NCBI RefSeq assembly: GCF_000744225.1
Contig: NZ_JQLN01000003.1
Span: 1-64,000, forward strand
Length of the DNA: 64,000 nucleotides
Direction of reading: 5' to 3'
Origin: Kitasatospora mediocidica KCTC 9733
Lineage (GTDB): Bacteria; Actinomycetota; Actinomycetes; Streptomycetales; Streptomycetaceae
Part shown: positions 54,989 to 64,000 of the stretch, in pieces
Layout: the number at the start of each line of letters is the position of its first letter
How positions within the stretch are numbered: position 1 is the stretch's first letter
Made by a program: the position numbers and the translations under genes
Notes under the pieces: model-generated
Told to the model about the DNA's origin: nothing
Databases searched by the model: none
The model's input: the letters and a program-made list of their open reading frames with translations, nothing else

Positions 54989-55411
54989 TCGCGCGTATCG
55001 CGCCCGACCGTGCGGTGGACCGAACACCGCGTCCGGGCGTCCGGCAGGACAGCAGTACGCAGGAGTGAAAACCACGGCCGCCTCCCGAGGTGGCCGAGGA
55101 TTGCACCGTAGGGTTGTGGGCATGCCGGTGATGGCGCAGTAAGCAGCGCCGCCCGAGCAGCAGTGCCAGACCCCCAGCGGGCCGCAGGCTTCAAACGGAA
55201 GCCGCCCGCATCCAGGAGAGCGTCCAGTGCGGACCGCCGACCGGGCTCGGCAGCCGAGAGGCGCCGGTCCTCGGTAGTGGCCGCCGGGAGTCCCAGCAAG
55301 AGCGGACGACCCGGGGGCTTCGATCGAAGACCGGCCCGGCAGGCCAGGGCCAACGGCAGGCATGCGCGGGGGCGCTCTCCCGGAAAACGTACGAAAGAGG
55401 AGATCTTCCAG
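54989..55411 (+). other. 423-bp rpsO-pnp spacer
   Basis: No supported gene, although the frame stays open into pnp for over 80 codons. A hairpin at 55178-55210 pairs GCGGGC and GGCTTC with GAAGCC and GCCCGC, with a 4-nt bulge. CTTCGATCGAAG at 55318-55329 is a perfect palindrome. From memory, the rpsO-pnp intergenic hairpin of Streptomyces is processed by RNase III; the first structure is a candidate for it. Confidence 0.5.
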
Positions 55412-57619
55412 GTGGAAGAGAACGTGTTCTACGCCGAGGCCGTGATCGACAACGGTTCCTTCGGCACCCGTACCATCCGCTTCGAGACCGGCCGTCTGGC
55501 CCGTCAGGCCGCCGGTTCGGCCGTGGCCTACCTGGATGACGACACCATGGTGCTGTCGGCCACCAGCGCCTCCAAGCAGCCGAAGGAGCACTTCGACTTC
55601 TTCCCGCTGACGGTGGACGTCGAGGAGCGGATGTACGCCGCGGGCCGGATCCCCGGCTCGTTCTTCCGTCGTGAGGGCCGTCCCTCCGAGGACGCCATCC
55701 TGACCTGCCGGCTGATCGACCGCCCGCTGCGCCCGTCCTTCGTCAAGGGCCTGCGCAACGAGATCCAGGTCGTCGTCACCGTCATGGCGCTCAACCCCGA
55801 CCACCTGTACGACGTGGTGGCCATCAACGCGGCCTCCGCCTCCACCCAGCTGGCCGGCCTGCCCTTCACCGGCCCGATCGGCGGCGTCCGCGTCGCGCTG
55901 ATCCGCGGCCAGTGGGTTGCCTTCCCGACCCACAGCGAGCTCGAGGACGCCGTCTTCGACATGGTCGTCGCCGGCCGCGCGCTGCCCGACGGTGACGTCG
56001 CGATCATGATGGTGGAGGCCGAGGCCACCACCAAGACGATCCAGCTGGTCGCCGAGGGCGCCGAGGCTCCCTCCGAGGAGGTCGTCGCCGCCGGCCTGGA
56101 GGCCGCCAAGCCGTTCATCAAGGTCCTGTGCGCCGCGCAGACCAAGCTGGCCGCCCAGGCCGCCAAGCCGACCGGCACCTTCCCGGTCTTCCTGGAGTAC
56201 CAGGACGACGTGCTGACCGCACTGACCGCCGCCGTCAAGGACGAGCTGTCCAAGGCGCTGACGATCGCCGGCAAGCAGGACCGCCAGAACGAGCTGGACC
56301 GCGTCAAGGCGCTGGCCGGCGAGAAGCTGCTCCCGGCGTTCGAGGGCCGCGAGAAGGAGATCAGCGCCGCCTACAACGCGCTGACCAAGAAGATCGTGCG
56401 CGAGCGCGTCATCAAGGACAAGGTCCGCATCGACGGCCGCGGCGTGACGGACATCCGTACGCTGGCCGCCGAGGTCGAGGCCATCCCGCGCGTGCACGGC
56501 TCGGCCCTGTTCGAGCGTGGCGAGACCCAGATCCTGGGCGTCACCACCCTCAACATGCTCCGCATGGAGCAGCAGCTCGACACGCTCTCCCCGGAGACGC
56601 GTCGCCGCTACATGCACAACTACAACTTCCCGCCGTACTCGGTCGGCGAGACCGGCCGCGTGGGTTCGCCCAAGCGCCGCGAGATCGGCCACGGCGCGCT
56701 GGCCGAGCGGGCGATCCTGCCCGTGCTGCCGACCCGCGAGGAGTTCCCCTACGCGATCCGCCAGGTCTCCGAGGCGCTGGGCTCCAACGGCTCCACCTCG
56801 ATGGGCTCGGTCTGCGCCTCGACCATGTCGCTGCTGAACGCCGGTGTGCCGCTGAAGGCCGCCGTCGCCGGTATCGCCATGGGCCTCATCTCGCAGGAGA
56901 TCGACGGTGAGACGCACTACGTCGCGCTGACCGACATCCTGGGTGCCGAGGACGCGTACGGCGACATGGACTTCAAGGTCGCCGGTACCCGCAACTTCAT
57001 CACCGCCCTTCAGCTGGACACCAAGCTGACCGGCATCCCGGCCTCCGTCCTGGCCGCCGCGCTCAAGCAGGCCAAGGACGCCCGTCTGCACATCCTCGAT
57101 GTGATGAACGAGGCCATCGACGCGCCCGACGAGATGTCGCCGAACGCGCCGCGCATCATCACCATCAAGATCCCGGTGGACAAGATCGGCGAGGTCATCG
57201 GCCCGAAGGGCAAGATGATCAACCAGATCCAGGAGGACACCGGCGCGGACATCACCATCGAGGACGACGGCACCATCTACATCGGTGCGGTCGACGGTCC
57301 CTCGGCGGAGGCTGCCCGTACGACGATCAACCAGATCGCCAACCCGACCATGCCGGAGGTCGGCGAGCGCTACCTGGGCACCGTGGTGAAGACCACGACG
57401 TTCGGCGCGTTCGTTTCGCTCATGCCGGGCAAGGACGGCCTGCTGCACATCTCGCAGATCCGCAAGCTCGCCGGTGGCAAGCGCGTGGAGAACGTCGAGG
57501 ACGTGCTGGCCGTCGGTGCCAAGGTCCAGGTCGAGATCGCCGAGATCGACCCGCGCGGCAAGCTGTCGCTGATCCCGGTCGTCGAGGGCGAAGAGGGCGA
57601 AGAGGCCGCATCCGAGTGA
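55412..57619 (+). CDS. pnp: Polyribonucleotide nucleotidyltransferase (PNPase)
   Basis: 735 residues from GTG 55412 (AGAGGAG upstream). Two RNase PH domains ([40 protein letters not shown]), then KH domain ([20 protein letters not shown]) and S1 domain ([20 protein letters not shown]). Phosphorolytic 3'-5' RNA decay and, in streptomycetes, RNA 3'-tail addition. Followed by a strong T-rich terminator before the M16 peptidase gene. Confidence 0.97.
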   Translation: MEENVFYAEAVIDNGSFGTRTIRFETGRLARQAAGSAVAYLDDDTMVLSATSASKQPKEHFDFFPLTVDVEERMYAAGRIPGSFFRREGRPSEDAILTCRLIDRPLRPSFVKGLRNEIQVVVTVMALNPDHLYDVVAINAASASTQLAGLPFTGPIGGVRVALIRGQWVAFPTHSELEDAVFDMVVAGRALPDGDVAIMMVEAEATTKTIQLVAEGAEAPSEEVVAAGLEAAKPFIKVLCAAQTKLAAQAAKPTGTFPVFLEYQDDVLTALTAAVKDELSKALTIAGKQDRQNELDRVKALAGEKLLPAFEGREKEISAAYNALTKKIVRERVIKDKVRIDGRGVTDIRTLAAEVEAIPRVHGSALFERGETQILGVTTLNMLRMEQQLDTLSPETRRRYMHNYNFPPYSVGETGRVGSPKRREIGHGALAERAILPVLPTREEFPYAIRQVSEALGSNGSTSMGSVCASTMSLLNAGVPLKAAVAGIAMGLISQEIDGETHYVALTDILGAEDAYGDMDFKVAGTRNFITALQLDTKLTGIPASVLAAALKQAKDARLHILDVMNEAIDAPDEMSPNAPRIITIKIPVDKIGEVIGPKGKMINQIQEDTGADITIEDDGTIYIGAVDGPSAEAARTTINQIANPTMPEVGERYLGTVVKTTTFGAFVSLMPGKDGLLHISQIRKLAGGKRVENVEDVLAVGAKVQVEIAEIDPRGKLSLIPVVEGEEGEEAASE

Positions 57620-57638
57620 TGCGTCCCTAGCTCCACCC

Positions 57639-57676
57639 GCGGCCCGTACGTTCCGGACTCGGAGCGTACGGGCCGC
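57639..57676 (+). terminator. Strong terminator after pnp
   Basis: GCGGCCCGTACG (57639-57650) pairs with CGTACGGGCCGC (57665-57676), extended inward by TTCCG/CGGAG for about 17 bp. T-rich sequence (TGTTGTGTCTTTGTTG) follows, rare among the hairpins here. Confidence 0.85.
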
Positions 57677-57710
57677 ACCCTGTTGTGTCTTTGTTGTGAG
57701 AGGAACACTC

Positions 57711-59820
<2,110 letters not shown>

Positions 59821-59821
<1 letters not shown>

Positions 59822-60291
59822 TGACCTCCCGTACCGGGTTCTTCGTGCTGGCCGCTGTGCTGCTGCTGACCTCCCTGGTCTGCGTCGGCGAGGGGATCCA
59901 GCTGATCGCCACCGGCAAGCTGCTCGGCATCGGCATCGGGATCTGCGCGTTCGTCATCCCGGCCATCGGGGTGTGGTTCCTGCGCCAGACCGTCCGGTTC
60001 GGGCGGACCACGGAGGCGATGTCGCGCGAGCTGGAGGCCGAGGGCGGCCTGCCGGTGGACGAGTTGCGGCGCACCCAGGGCGGCCGGATCGACCGGGACT
60101 CGGCCGACGAGGTCTTCGCCCGTCGTCAGGCCGAGGCCGAGGAGCAGCCCGGCGACTGGCGGGTCTGGTTCCGGCTCGCGGTGGCCTACGCCGATGCGGG
60201 GGACACCCCGCGGGCCCGCAAGACCATGCACCACGCCATCAAGCTGCGCGCCGACGCGTCCCCGGCCGGGTCCCCGGTCCGGGTCCCCTAG
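59821..60291 (+). CDS. Membrane protein with C-terminal TPR-like segment
   Basis: 156 residues from ATG 59821, sharing one base with the dapB stop (TGATG), so coupled to dapB. Two N-terminal membrane helices (FFVLAAVLLLTSLVCVGEGI; LLGIGIGICAFVIPAIGVWF) then a cytoplasmic tail whose end (DWRVWFRLAVAYADAGDTPR, then ARKTMHHAIKLRA) reads like a TPR unit. Conserved beside dapB in streptomycetes as far as I remember. Function unknown. Confidence 0.78.
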
Positions 60292-60327
60292 GCTGTCCGC
60301 GCAGATGGTTCGAAAGAGGAGTAGCGA

Positions 60328-61071
60328 GTGACCGACGAAGTGGCACAGGCCCTGCAGCCTGCGACGTTCCGCAGCGATGTGACGGTGGAGCTGGTCCGCA
60401 GCGCCGCCGGCGACTCGGACGTGGTCTGGGCGGCCCGGGTCTCGACCGCGGGGGAGCTGTCCCTCGACGCGCTCCAGCAGGACCCGGAGAAGTCCAAGGG
60501 TCTGATCAACTTCCTGATGCGCGACCGGCACGGGACGCCCTTCGAGCACAACTCGATGACCTTCTTCATCAGCGCGCCGATCTTCGTCTTCCGCGAGTTC
60601 CAGCGCCACCGCGCCGGCTGGTCCTACAACGAGGAGAGCGGGCGCTACCGCGAGCTCGCACCGGTCTTCTACGTCCCCGGCGAGGAGCGCAAGCTCGTCC
60701 AGCAGGGCCGTCCGGGCAAGTACGAGTTCCACGCGGGCACACCCGAGCAGCACAAGGTCGTCTCGCAGGCGATGGAGCGTGCCTATCACCAGGCGTACCA
60801 GGCCTACCAGGAGATGCTGGCCGAGGGGGTCGCCCGCGAGGTCGCCCGCGCGGTGCTGCCGGTGGGGCTCTTCTCCTCCATGTACGCGACCTGCAACGCG
60901 CGTTCGCTGATGCACTTCCTCTCGCTGCGCACCAAGGACGAGCGCGCGACGACGCCGTCCTTCCCGCAGCGCGAGATCGAGATGGTGGCCGAGCAGATGG
61001 AGGCCCAGTGGGCCGAGCTCATGCCGCTCACCCATGCGGCCTTCAACGCCCATGGCCGGGTCGCACCCTGA
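60328..61071 (+). CDS. thyX: FAD-dependent thymidylate synthase ThyX
   Basis: 247 residues from GTG 60328 with GAGGAG upstream. The ThyX signature RHRAGWSYNEESGRY is intact. It makes dTMP from dUMP using FAD and methylene-THF. C-terminal residues ARSLMHFLSLRTKDERATTP and QREIEMVAEQM are typical. Gene order dapB-hypothetical-thyX-dapA is the streptomycete arrangement. Confidence 0.96.
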   Translation: MTDEVAQALQPATFRSDVTVELVRSAAGDSDVVWAARVSTAGELSLDALQQDPEKSKGLINFLMRDRHGTPFEHNSMTFFISAPIFVFREFQRHRAGWSYNEESGRYRELAPVFYVPGEERKLVQQGRPGKYEFHAGTPEQHKVVSQAMERAYHQAYQAYQEMLAEGVAREVARAVLPVGLFSSMYATCNARSLMHFLSLRTKDERATTPSFPQREIEMVAEQMEAQWAELMPLTHAAFNAHGRVAP

Positions 61072-61153
61072 CCTGGGCTGATAGGCAGATGGACGTACCG
61101 GTCCGGCGGCTCTGGATTGCGGCCCTCAGGGGCGCTCCCTAGGCTCAGGACAC

Positions 61154-61199
61154 GGATTCCGGTGCTGCTTGAACCCCCGAGCAGGTAGCACCGGAATCC
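61154..61199 (+). promoter_or_regulatory. Long leader/terminator dyad between thyX and dapA
   Basis: GGATTCCGGTGCT (61154-61166) pairs perfectly with AGCACCGGAATCC (61187-61199), and CTGCT/AGCAG allows an inner or alternative stem. It is 101 bp before the dapA start. The competing pairings suggest terminator or attenuator behaviour, but there is no T-tract. Confidence 0.45.
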
Positions 61200-61299
61200 T
61201 ATGGCGCGTCCCGAGCCGGCCCCTGGTGCGGCAGGCCCACTGTCCGAACGGTGGACCGGCCCGACCTCCTCCCCGCCGCCTACGAGTATTTTTGGACCC

Positions 61300-62199
61300 A
61301 TGGCTCCGACCAGCACCCCAGAAACCCCTTTCGGCCGGGTCCTGACCGCGATGGTGACCCCGTTCACCGTCGACGGCGGTCTCGACCTCGAAGGCGCGCA
61401 GCGCCTCGCCGCCCACCTCGTCGATGCCGGCAACGACGGCCTGGTGCTCAACGGCACCACCGGCGAGTCGCCGACCACCACTGACGCCGAGAAAGCGCAG
61501 CTGGTCCGAGCCGTGGTGGAGGCGGTCGGCGACCGCGCCCACGTCGTCGCCGGGGTCGGGACCAACGACACCGCGCACAGCACCGAGCTGGCCCGGCAGG
61601 CCGAGGCGGCCGGCGCACACGGCCTCCTGGTCGTCACGCCGTACTACAGCAAGCCCCCGCAGGAGGGCCTCTACCGGCACAGCGTCAGCATCGCGGACGC
61701 CACCGAGCTGCCCGTCATGCTGTACGACATCCCGGGGCGCAGCGGGGTGGCGCTCAGCCACGAGACGCTGGTCCGGCTCGGTGAGCACCCGCGGATCGTC
61801 GCCAACAAGGACGCCAAGGGCGACCTCGGCGCCGCCGCCTGGGCGATCGCCCGCTCGAACCTCGCCTGGTACTCCGGCGACGACATCCTGAACCTGCCGC
61901 TGCTCTCGGTCGGCGCTGCCGGTACCGTCAGCGTGGTCGCCCACGTGGTGGCCGGCGAGCTGCGCGCGATGGTCGAGGCCTTCGTCGCGGGCGACGTCGG
62001 CCGGGCGACCGCCATCCACCAGAGCCTCCTCCCGGTCTTCACCGGTATGTTCAGGACCCAGGGCCTTATCCTCACCAAGGCCGCGCTCGCCCTCCAGGGG
62101 CTGCCCGCCGGCCCGGTGCGGCTTCCGCTGGTCGACGCCACGGCTGAGGAGATTGCCCAATTGAAGGAGGATCTCGCCGCAGGCGGGGTACACCTGTAG
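61300..62199 (+). CDS. dapA: 4-hydroxy-tetrahydrodipicolinate synthase
   Basis: 299 residues from ATG 61300; no strong ribosome site was seen, and an in-frame ATG at 61201 would add 33 atypical residues. TIM-barrel aldolase that condenses pyruvate with aspartate semialdehyde. GLVLNGTTGESPTTTDAEKA, VTPYYSKPPQEGLYRHSVSI, YDIPGRSGVALS with the conserved Tyr, and the Schiff-base lysine Lys170 in VANKDAKGD. First committed step of lysine/DAP synthesis, with dapB upstream. Confidence 0.95.
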   Translation: MAPTSTPETPFGRVLTAMVTPFTVDGGLDLEGAQRLAAHLVDAGNDGLVLNGTTGESPTTTDAEKAQLVRAVVEAVGDRAHVVAGVGTNDTAHSTELARQAEAAGAHGLLVVTPYYSKPPQEGLYRHSVSIADATELPVMLYDIPGRSGVALSHETLVRLGEHPRIVANKDAKGDLGAAAWAIARSNLAWYSGDDILNLPLLSVGAAGTVSVVAHVVAGELRAMVEAFVAGDVGRATAIHQSLLPVFTGMFRTQGLILTKAALALQGLPAGPVRLPLVDATAEEIAQLKEDLAAGGVHL

Positions 62200-62232
62200 C
62201 AGACACAAACGTGCGCGCCCCGGCTCGCCGGA

Positions 62233-62251
62233 CCCCCTGTCCACCAGGGGG
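62233..62251 (+). terminator. Short hairpin after dapA
   Basis: CCCCCTG (62233-62239) pairs with CAGGGGG (62245-62251), 33 bp past the dapA stop codon. A modest terminator candidate. Confidence 0.5.
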
Positions 62252-62341
62252 CCTGCCGCTGGACCGGACCAAAGGCGCGAGGCACAGCAGACCACCCGCT
62301 CGGTGACGAGCGGACCGACCTGGTAGGTACCTAGCGAAGCC

Positions 62342-62387
62342 GCACGCCATATGTCATCAGGGGAGGCTCCCCGGGCATATGGCGTGC
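62342..62387 (+). promoter_or_regulatory. Nested stem-loop in RNase J leader
   Basis: GCACGCCATATG (62342-62353) pairs perfectly with CATATGGCGTGC (62376-62387). Inside, GGGGAG (62360-62365) pairs with CTCCCC (62367-62372) around one base in the linear sequence; opening an end pair would give a usable loop. The ribosome site GAGGAG (62393-62398) starts six bases after the structure. Confidence 0.6.
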
Positions 62388-62404
62388 TGCGTGAGGAGAG
62401 TCTT

Positions 62405-64000
62405 TTGAGCCACCCGCATCCCGAACTCGGCGCGCCCCCGGTCCTCGCGCCGAACGCCCTCCGTGTCACCCCGCTCGGCGGTCTCGGTGAGATCGGCCGC
62501 AACATGACGGTGCTCGAGTACGCCGGCCGGCTGCTCATCATCGACTGTGGCGTCCTCTTCCCCGAGGACGAGCAGCCCGGCGTCGACCTGATCCTGCCGG
62601 ACTTCTCCTCGATCCGGGATCGCCTCGACAAGATCGACGGCATCATCCTGACCCACGGTCACGAGGACCACATCGGGGCCGTGCCGTACCTGCTCCGGGA
62701 GAACCCGGACATCCCGCTGATCGGCTCCAAGCTGACCCTGGCCCTGATCGAGGCCAAGCTCGCCGAGCACCGGATCCGGCCCTATGTCCTTGAGGTCGTG
62801 GAGGGCGAGCGGGAGCAGATCGGCCCGTTCAACTGCGAGTTCATCGCGGTCAACCACTCCATCCCGGACGCGCTCGCGGTCGCCGTGCGCACGCCCGCCG
62901 GCATGGTCGTGGCCACCGGTGACTTCAAGATGGACCAGCTGCCGCTGGACGGCCGGCTGACCGACCTGCCGGCCTTCGCCAGGCTGGCGGAGGAGGGCAT
63001 CGACCTCCTGCTGGTGGACTCCACCAACGCCGAGGTCCCCGGCTTCATCCCGCACGAGCGGGACATCTCCGCCGCGCTGCGCACGGTCTTCGCCGGTGCG
63101 CAGAAGCGCATCATCGTGGCCTCGTTCGCCAGCCACGTGCACCGCATCCAGCAGGTGCTGGACGCCGCGCACGAGAACCGGCGCAAGGTCGCCTTCGTGG
63201 GCCGCTCGATGGTCCGCAACATGGGCATCGCGCGCGACCTGGGCTACCTCAAGGTGCCGGGCAACCTGATCGTCGACGTGAAGACGCTGGACGACCTGCC
63301 GGACAAGGACGTCGTCCTGGTCTGCACCGGCTCGCAGGGCGAGCCGATGGCGGCCCTGTCGCGGATGGCGAACCGGGACCACCAGATCCGGATCGTCGAG
63401 GGCGACACCGTGATCATGGCCTCCTCGCTGATCCCCGGCAACGAGACCGCGATCTACCGCGTCATCAACGGCCTGACCCGCTGGGGCGCCAACGTCGTCC
63501 ACAAGGGCAACGCCAAGGTGCACGTCTCCGGGCACGCCTCGGCGGGCGAGCTGCTGTACTTCTTCAACATCTGCCGGCCGAAGAACCTGATGCCGGTGCA
63601 CGGCGAGTGGCGCCACCTGCGGGCCTGCGCGGACCTGGGCATCAAGACCGGTGTCCCGAAGAACCGCACGGTGATCGCCGAGGACGGCGTGGTCGTCGAC
63701 CTGGTCGACGGTGTCGCGAAGATCGTCGGCAAGGTCCAGGCCGGTTACGTGTACGTCGACGGCTCGTCCGTCGGCGACATCACCGAGGCCTCGCTGAAGG
63801 ACCGTCGGATCCTCGGCGAGGAGGGCTTCATCTCGGTCTTCGTGGTCGTCGACTCGTCCAGCGGGAAGATCGTGAACGGGCCGACCATCCAGGCCCGTGG
63901 CTCCGGCATCGACGACAACGCCTTCGGGCCGGTCGTGCAGAAGCTGGAGGAGGCGCTGCGCAAGTCCGCCGACAACGGCGTGCTGGAGCCGCGCCAGGTG
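62405..64000 (+). CDS. Ribonuclease J, 3' end outside window
   Basis: 532 codons from TTG 62405 to the right edge, with GAGGAG seven bases upstream; the frame is still open at base 64000, so the gene is 3'-partial. Metallo-beta-lactamase fold: TPLGGLGEIGRNMTVLEY, ILTHGHEDHIGAVPYL with HGHEDH at 84-89, FKMDQLPLDG, and the beta-CASP part (VASFASHVHRIQQVLDAAHE; VCTGSQGEPMAALSRMA; VHVSGHASAGELL). A 5'-exo/endonuclease in RNA decay and processing. It is downstream of dapA, the usual streptomycete position. Confidence 0.96.
   Translation, partial: MSHPHPELGAPPVLAPNALRVTPLGGLGEIGRNMTVLEYAGRLLIIDCGVLFPEDEQPGVDLILPDFSSIRDRLDKIDGIILTHGHEDHIGAVPYLLRENPDIPLIGSKLTLALIEAKLAEHRIRPYVLEVVEGEREQIGPFNCEFIAVNHSIPDALAVAVRTPAGMVVATGDFKMDQLPLDGRLTDLPAFARLAEEGIDLLLVDSTNAEVPGFIPHERDISAALRTVFAGAQKRIIVASFASHVHRIQQVLDAAHENRRKVAFVGRSMVRNMGIARDLGYLKVPGNLIVDVKTLDDLPDKDVVLVCTGSQGEPMAALSRMANRDHQIRIVEGDTVIMASSLIPGNETAIYRVINGLTRWGANVVHKGNAKVHVSGHASAGELLYFFNICRPKNLMPVHGEWRHLRACADLGIKTGVPKNRTVIAEDGVVVDLVDGVAKIVGKVQAGYVYVDGSSVGDITEASLKDRRILGEEGFISVFVVVDSSSGKIVNGPTIQARGSGIDDNAFGPVVQKLEEALRKSADNGVLEPRQV

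Noticed and set aside
55163..55411. An N-terminal extension of PNPase by 83 codons
   Set aside because: The added residues are basic and unlike any PNPase. The conserved protein starts at GTG 55412 with AGAGGAG upstream.
62357..63616. A 419-codon antisense open frame over the RNase J region
   Set aside because: RNase J on the plus strand is unmistakable from HGHEDH and the beta-CASP motifs; the antisense translation is a compositional shadow.

Overview
The window is a high-GC chromosomal segment from a member of the Streptomycetaceae (Streptomyces or Kitasatospora type). The basis is the very high GC content, frequent GTG and TTG starts, and a conserved gene order: dxr, M50 protease and ispG; then rimP, nusA, ylxR, infB, DUF503, rbfA, DHH and truB; then ribF; then an ESX/type VII secretion locus; then rpsO, pnp, M16 peptidase, dapB, thyX, dapA and RNase J. 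It is mostly core genome. No rRNA, tRNA, CRISPR array, prophage or complete insertion sequence was seen.

Layout. 1-3.4 kb: a 5'-truncated protein of unknown function followed by a protein with a degenerate Mrr-type nuclease domain. 3.5-8.3 kb: ZIP metal transporter, a divergent LysR/EamA pair, a divergent MarR/DUF2218 pair and a PAP2 phosphatase. 8.4-15.7 kb: a GABA-catabolism neighbourhood with GabT, a membrane-anchored P-loop ATPase, a PucR regulator and an aldehyde dehydrogenase. 15.7-19.7 kb: two MEP-pathway genes (dxr, ispG) flanking a site-2-type protease. 19.7-23.8 kb: two GNAT acetyltransferases, a MITE-like element, an antibiotic-kinase-like gene and a Tat lipoprotein. 23.9-32.6 kb: a translation and transcription operon. 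32.7-37.3 kb: a pseudo-trypsin/STAND-type NTPase protein and ribF.

37.3-54.5 kb is an ESX locus in several transcription units: a MinD-like ATPase, two conserved hypothetical proteins and EccE on the minus strand; EccB, two WXG100 proteins and the MycP mycosin on the plus strand; an unrelated amino-acid permease; then divergent EccC and EccD. EccB, C, D and E form the membrane machine, the WXG100 pair are the likely substrates and MycP is the cell-surface protease. 54.6-64 kb returns to core genes: S15, PNPase, zinc protease, lysine/DAP synthesis (dapB, dapA), ThyX and RNase J, the last running off the right edge.

Non-coding structure is rich. It includes several long perfect hairpins between transcription units, a 211-bp MITE-like element whose TTA duplication coincides with a stop codon, a 30-bp dispersed repeat that is translated in one gene, two 11-bp tandem arrays near infB and the MinD-like gene, and paired dyads in leaders and divergent promoters. 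All calls come from reading the sequence and from memory of protein families; no database search was run.
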